NCBI RefSeq assembly: GCF_025149945.1
Contig: NZ_JALXVH010000057.1
Coordinates: 1 to 15,515 of the forward strand
From: Kocuria sp. p3-SID1428
Lineage (GTDB): Bacteria > Actinomycetota > Actinomycetes > Actinomycetales > Micrococcaceae
Length of the DNA stretch: 15,515 nucleotides
Reading direction: 5' to 3'
The number at the start of each line of letters is the position of its first letter. Position 1 is the stretch's first letter. The notes beneath the pieces are model-generated. The model made no database searches. It had not been told where the DNA came from and worked only from the letters and a program-made list of their open reading frames with translations. Both the position numbers and the translations under genes were made by a program. Of this stretch, positions 14,940-15,515 are shown one piece after another.

Positions 14940-15452
14940 ATGGAGCTGGACGTCACCATCGAGATCCCCAAGGGATCCCGCGTCAAGTACGAGATCGACC
15001 ACGAGACGGGGCGCATCCGCCTGGACCGCGTGCTGTTCACCTCGATGGGCTACCCGTCCCACTACGGCTACTTCGAGGACACCCTGGGCGAGGACGGCGA
15101 TCCGCTGGATGCCATGGTGCTGCTCGATGTCGACATCATGCCGGGCGTCATCGTCGAGGCCCGTCCCGTGGCCGTGTTCAACATGACCGACGAGGCCGGC
15201 GGCGACGCCAAGATCCTGTGCGTGTCCACGGACAAGCGCTACGACCACATCCAGGGCCTGGACGACATCATGGATTTCAAGCAGAAGGAGATCCAGCACT
15301 TCTTCGAGCGCTACAAGGATCTCGAGCCCAACAAGTGGGTCAAGGGCGAGGGCTGGTCCGGCAAGGACGAGGCCGAGCGCCTGGTCCGCGAGGCGCAGGA
15401 GCGCTTCGAGACCTCGCACTACGACTCCGCCGCCGAGGCCGAGCAGAACTGA
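14940..15452 (+). CDS. ppa: Inorganic pyrophosphatase, family I
   Basis: Ppa hydrolyses pyrophosphate released by biosynthetic reactions in the cytoplasm. The 170-residue protein shows the soluble family I motifs: IPKGSRVKYEID at 9-20, YPSHYGYFEDTLGEDGDPLD at 38-57 with the metal-binding aspartates D52, D54 and D57, D84 to D89 before K91, and KRYDHI at 99-104. KWVKGEGW at 132-139 closes the active site. The length matches bacterial enzymes (160-180). ATG at 14940 has a strong GGAGGAG at 14928-14934, 5 nt upstream. It is the only plus-strand gene, transcribed alone from the dacB-ppa intergenic region and followed by a terminator-like hairpin. Confidence 0.97.
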   Translation: MELDVTIEIPKGSRVKYEIDHETGRIRLDRVLFTSMGYPSHYGYFEDTLGEDGDPLDAMVLLDVDIMPGVIVEARPVAVFNMTDEAGGDAKILCVSTDKRYDHIQGLDDIMDFKQKEIQHFFERYKDLEPNKWVKGEGWSGKDEAERLVREAQERFETSHYDSAAEAEQN

Positions 15453-15471
15453 GCCCATTCGCGCCCAGCGC

Positions 15472-15511
15472 ACAGGCCCCGCCACCCCGCGCGCCGGGGG
15501 GGGGGGCCTGT
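15472..15511 (+). terminator. Terminator-like hairpin after ppa with a G11 run
   Basis: ACAGGCCCC (15472-15480) pairs with GGGGCCTGT (15503-15511), a 9-bp stem with a loop of about 22 nt, 20 nt past the ppa stop. The right arm grows out of a run of 11 G (15496-15506). The T tract is minimal (TCTCA), and the window ends here. Confidence 0.55.
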
Positions 15512-15515
15512 CTCA

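Noticed and set aside
14907..15485. A 192-codon minus-strand open frame opposite ppa
   Set aside because: It is antisense to a strongly conserved pyrophosphatase with its own Shine-Dalgarno and starts inside the G-run hairpin.
1..15515. Mobile element, prophage, CRISPR array or biosynthetic cluster
   Set aside because: No transposase, integrase, repeat array or tRNA-linked site; every gene belongs to a conserved housekeeping order.

Overview
The window is a compact piece of a high-GC actinobacterial chromosome, probably from the Micrococcales and perhaps the Micrococcaceae; the genus cannot be fixed from sequence alone. Gene content and order match the block known in Mycobacterium tuberculosis: ppa, a dacB-type carboxypeptidase, a DUF2342 metalloprotease, tilS, hpt, ftsH, folE, folP, folB, folK, DUF3180 protein, DUF2520 protein, panC. 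GC-rich third codon positions, many GTG starts and short TGA-overlapping junctions fit this. No mobile element, CRISPR array, tRNA or rRNA was seen, and no stretch over 300 bases lacks a gene.

Layout: all genes lie on the minus strand except ppa at the right end. Reading in the direction of minus-strand transcription (right to left), dacB (14821-13352) diverges from ppa (14940-15452). It is followed by a zinc-dependent DUF2342 metalloprotease (13257-12091), a small helix-turn-helix protein (12043-11576), tilS (from 11519 or possibly 11579, to 10419) and hpt (10301-9750). A strong inverted repeat then separates hpt from ftsH (9607-7436). ftsH runs almost without gaps into folE, folP, folB and folK (7432-5004), the tetrahydrofolate and pterin block. 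A DUF3180 membrane protein (4919-4392) follows, then a pair of bacterial-PH membrane proteins of the YdbS/YdbT type (4253-3693 and 3681-2071). The last gene is one long reading frame joining a Rossmann/DUF2520 domain to pantothenate synthetase (1925-33).

How the genes work together: folE, folP, folB and folK supply four steps of dihydropteroate synthesis. The panC fusion feeds pantothenate and coenzyme A. hpt and ppa serve nucleotide salvage and pyrophosphate removal. tilS modifies the tRNA that reads AUA codons. ftsH, the PH-domain proteins and dacB act at the membrane and cell wall. This is a housekeeping region rather than a defence or mobile island.

The points most worth a second look are the DUF2520-PanC fusion and a tilS frame that continues upstream of its first canonical start to a CTG overlapping the previous stop as CTGA. 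Two others are a shared promoter layout (TGCGGY, 17-nt spacer, CACAAT, then 6-7 nt to GTGAGC) in front of dacB and the helix-turn-helix gene, suggesting leaderless transcripts, and an inverted repeat bracketing a candidate promoter before the YdbS-like gene.
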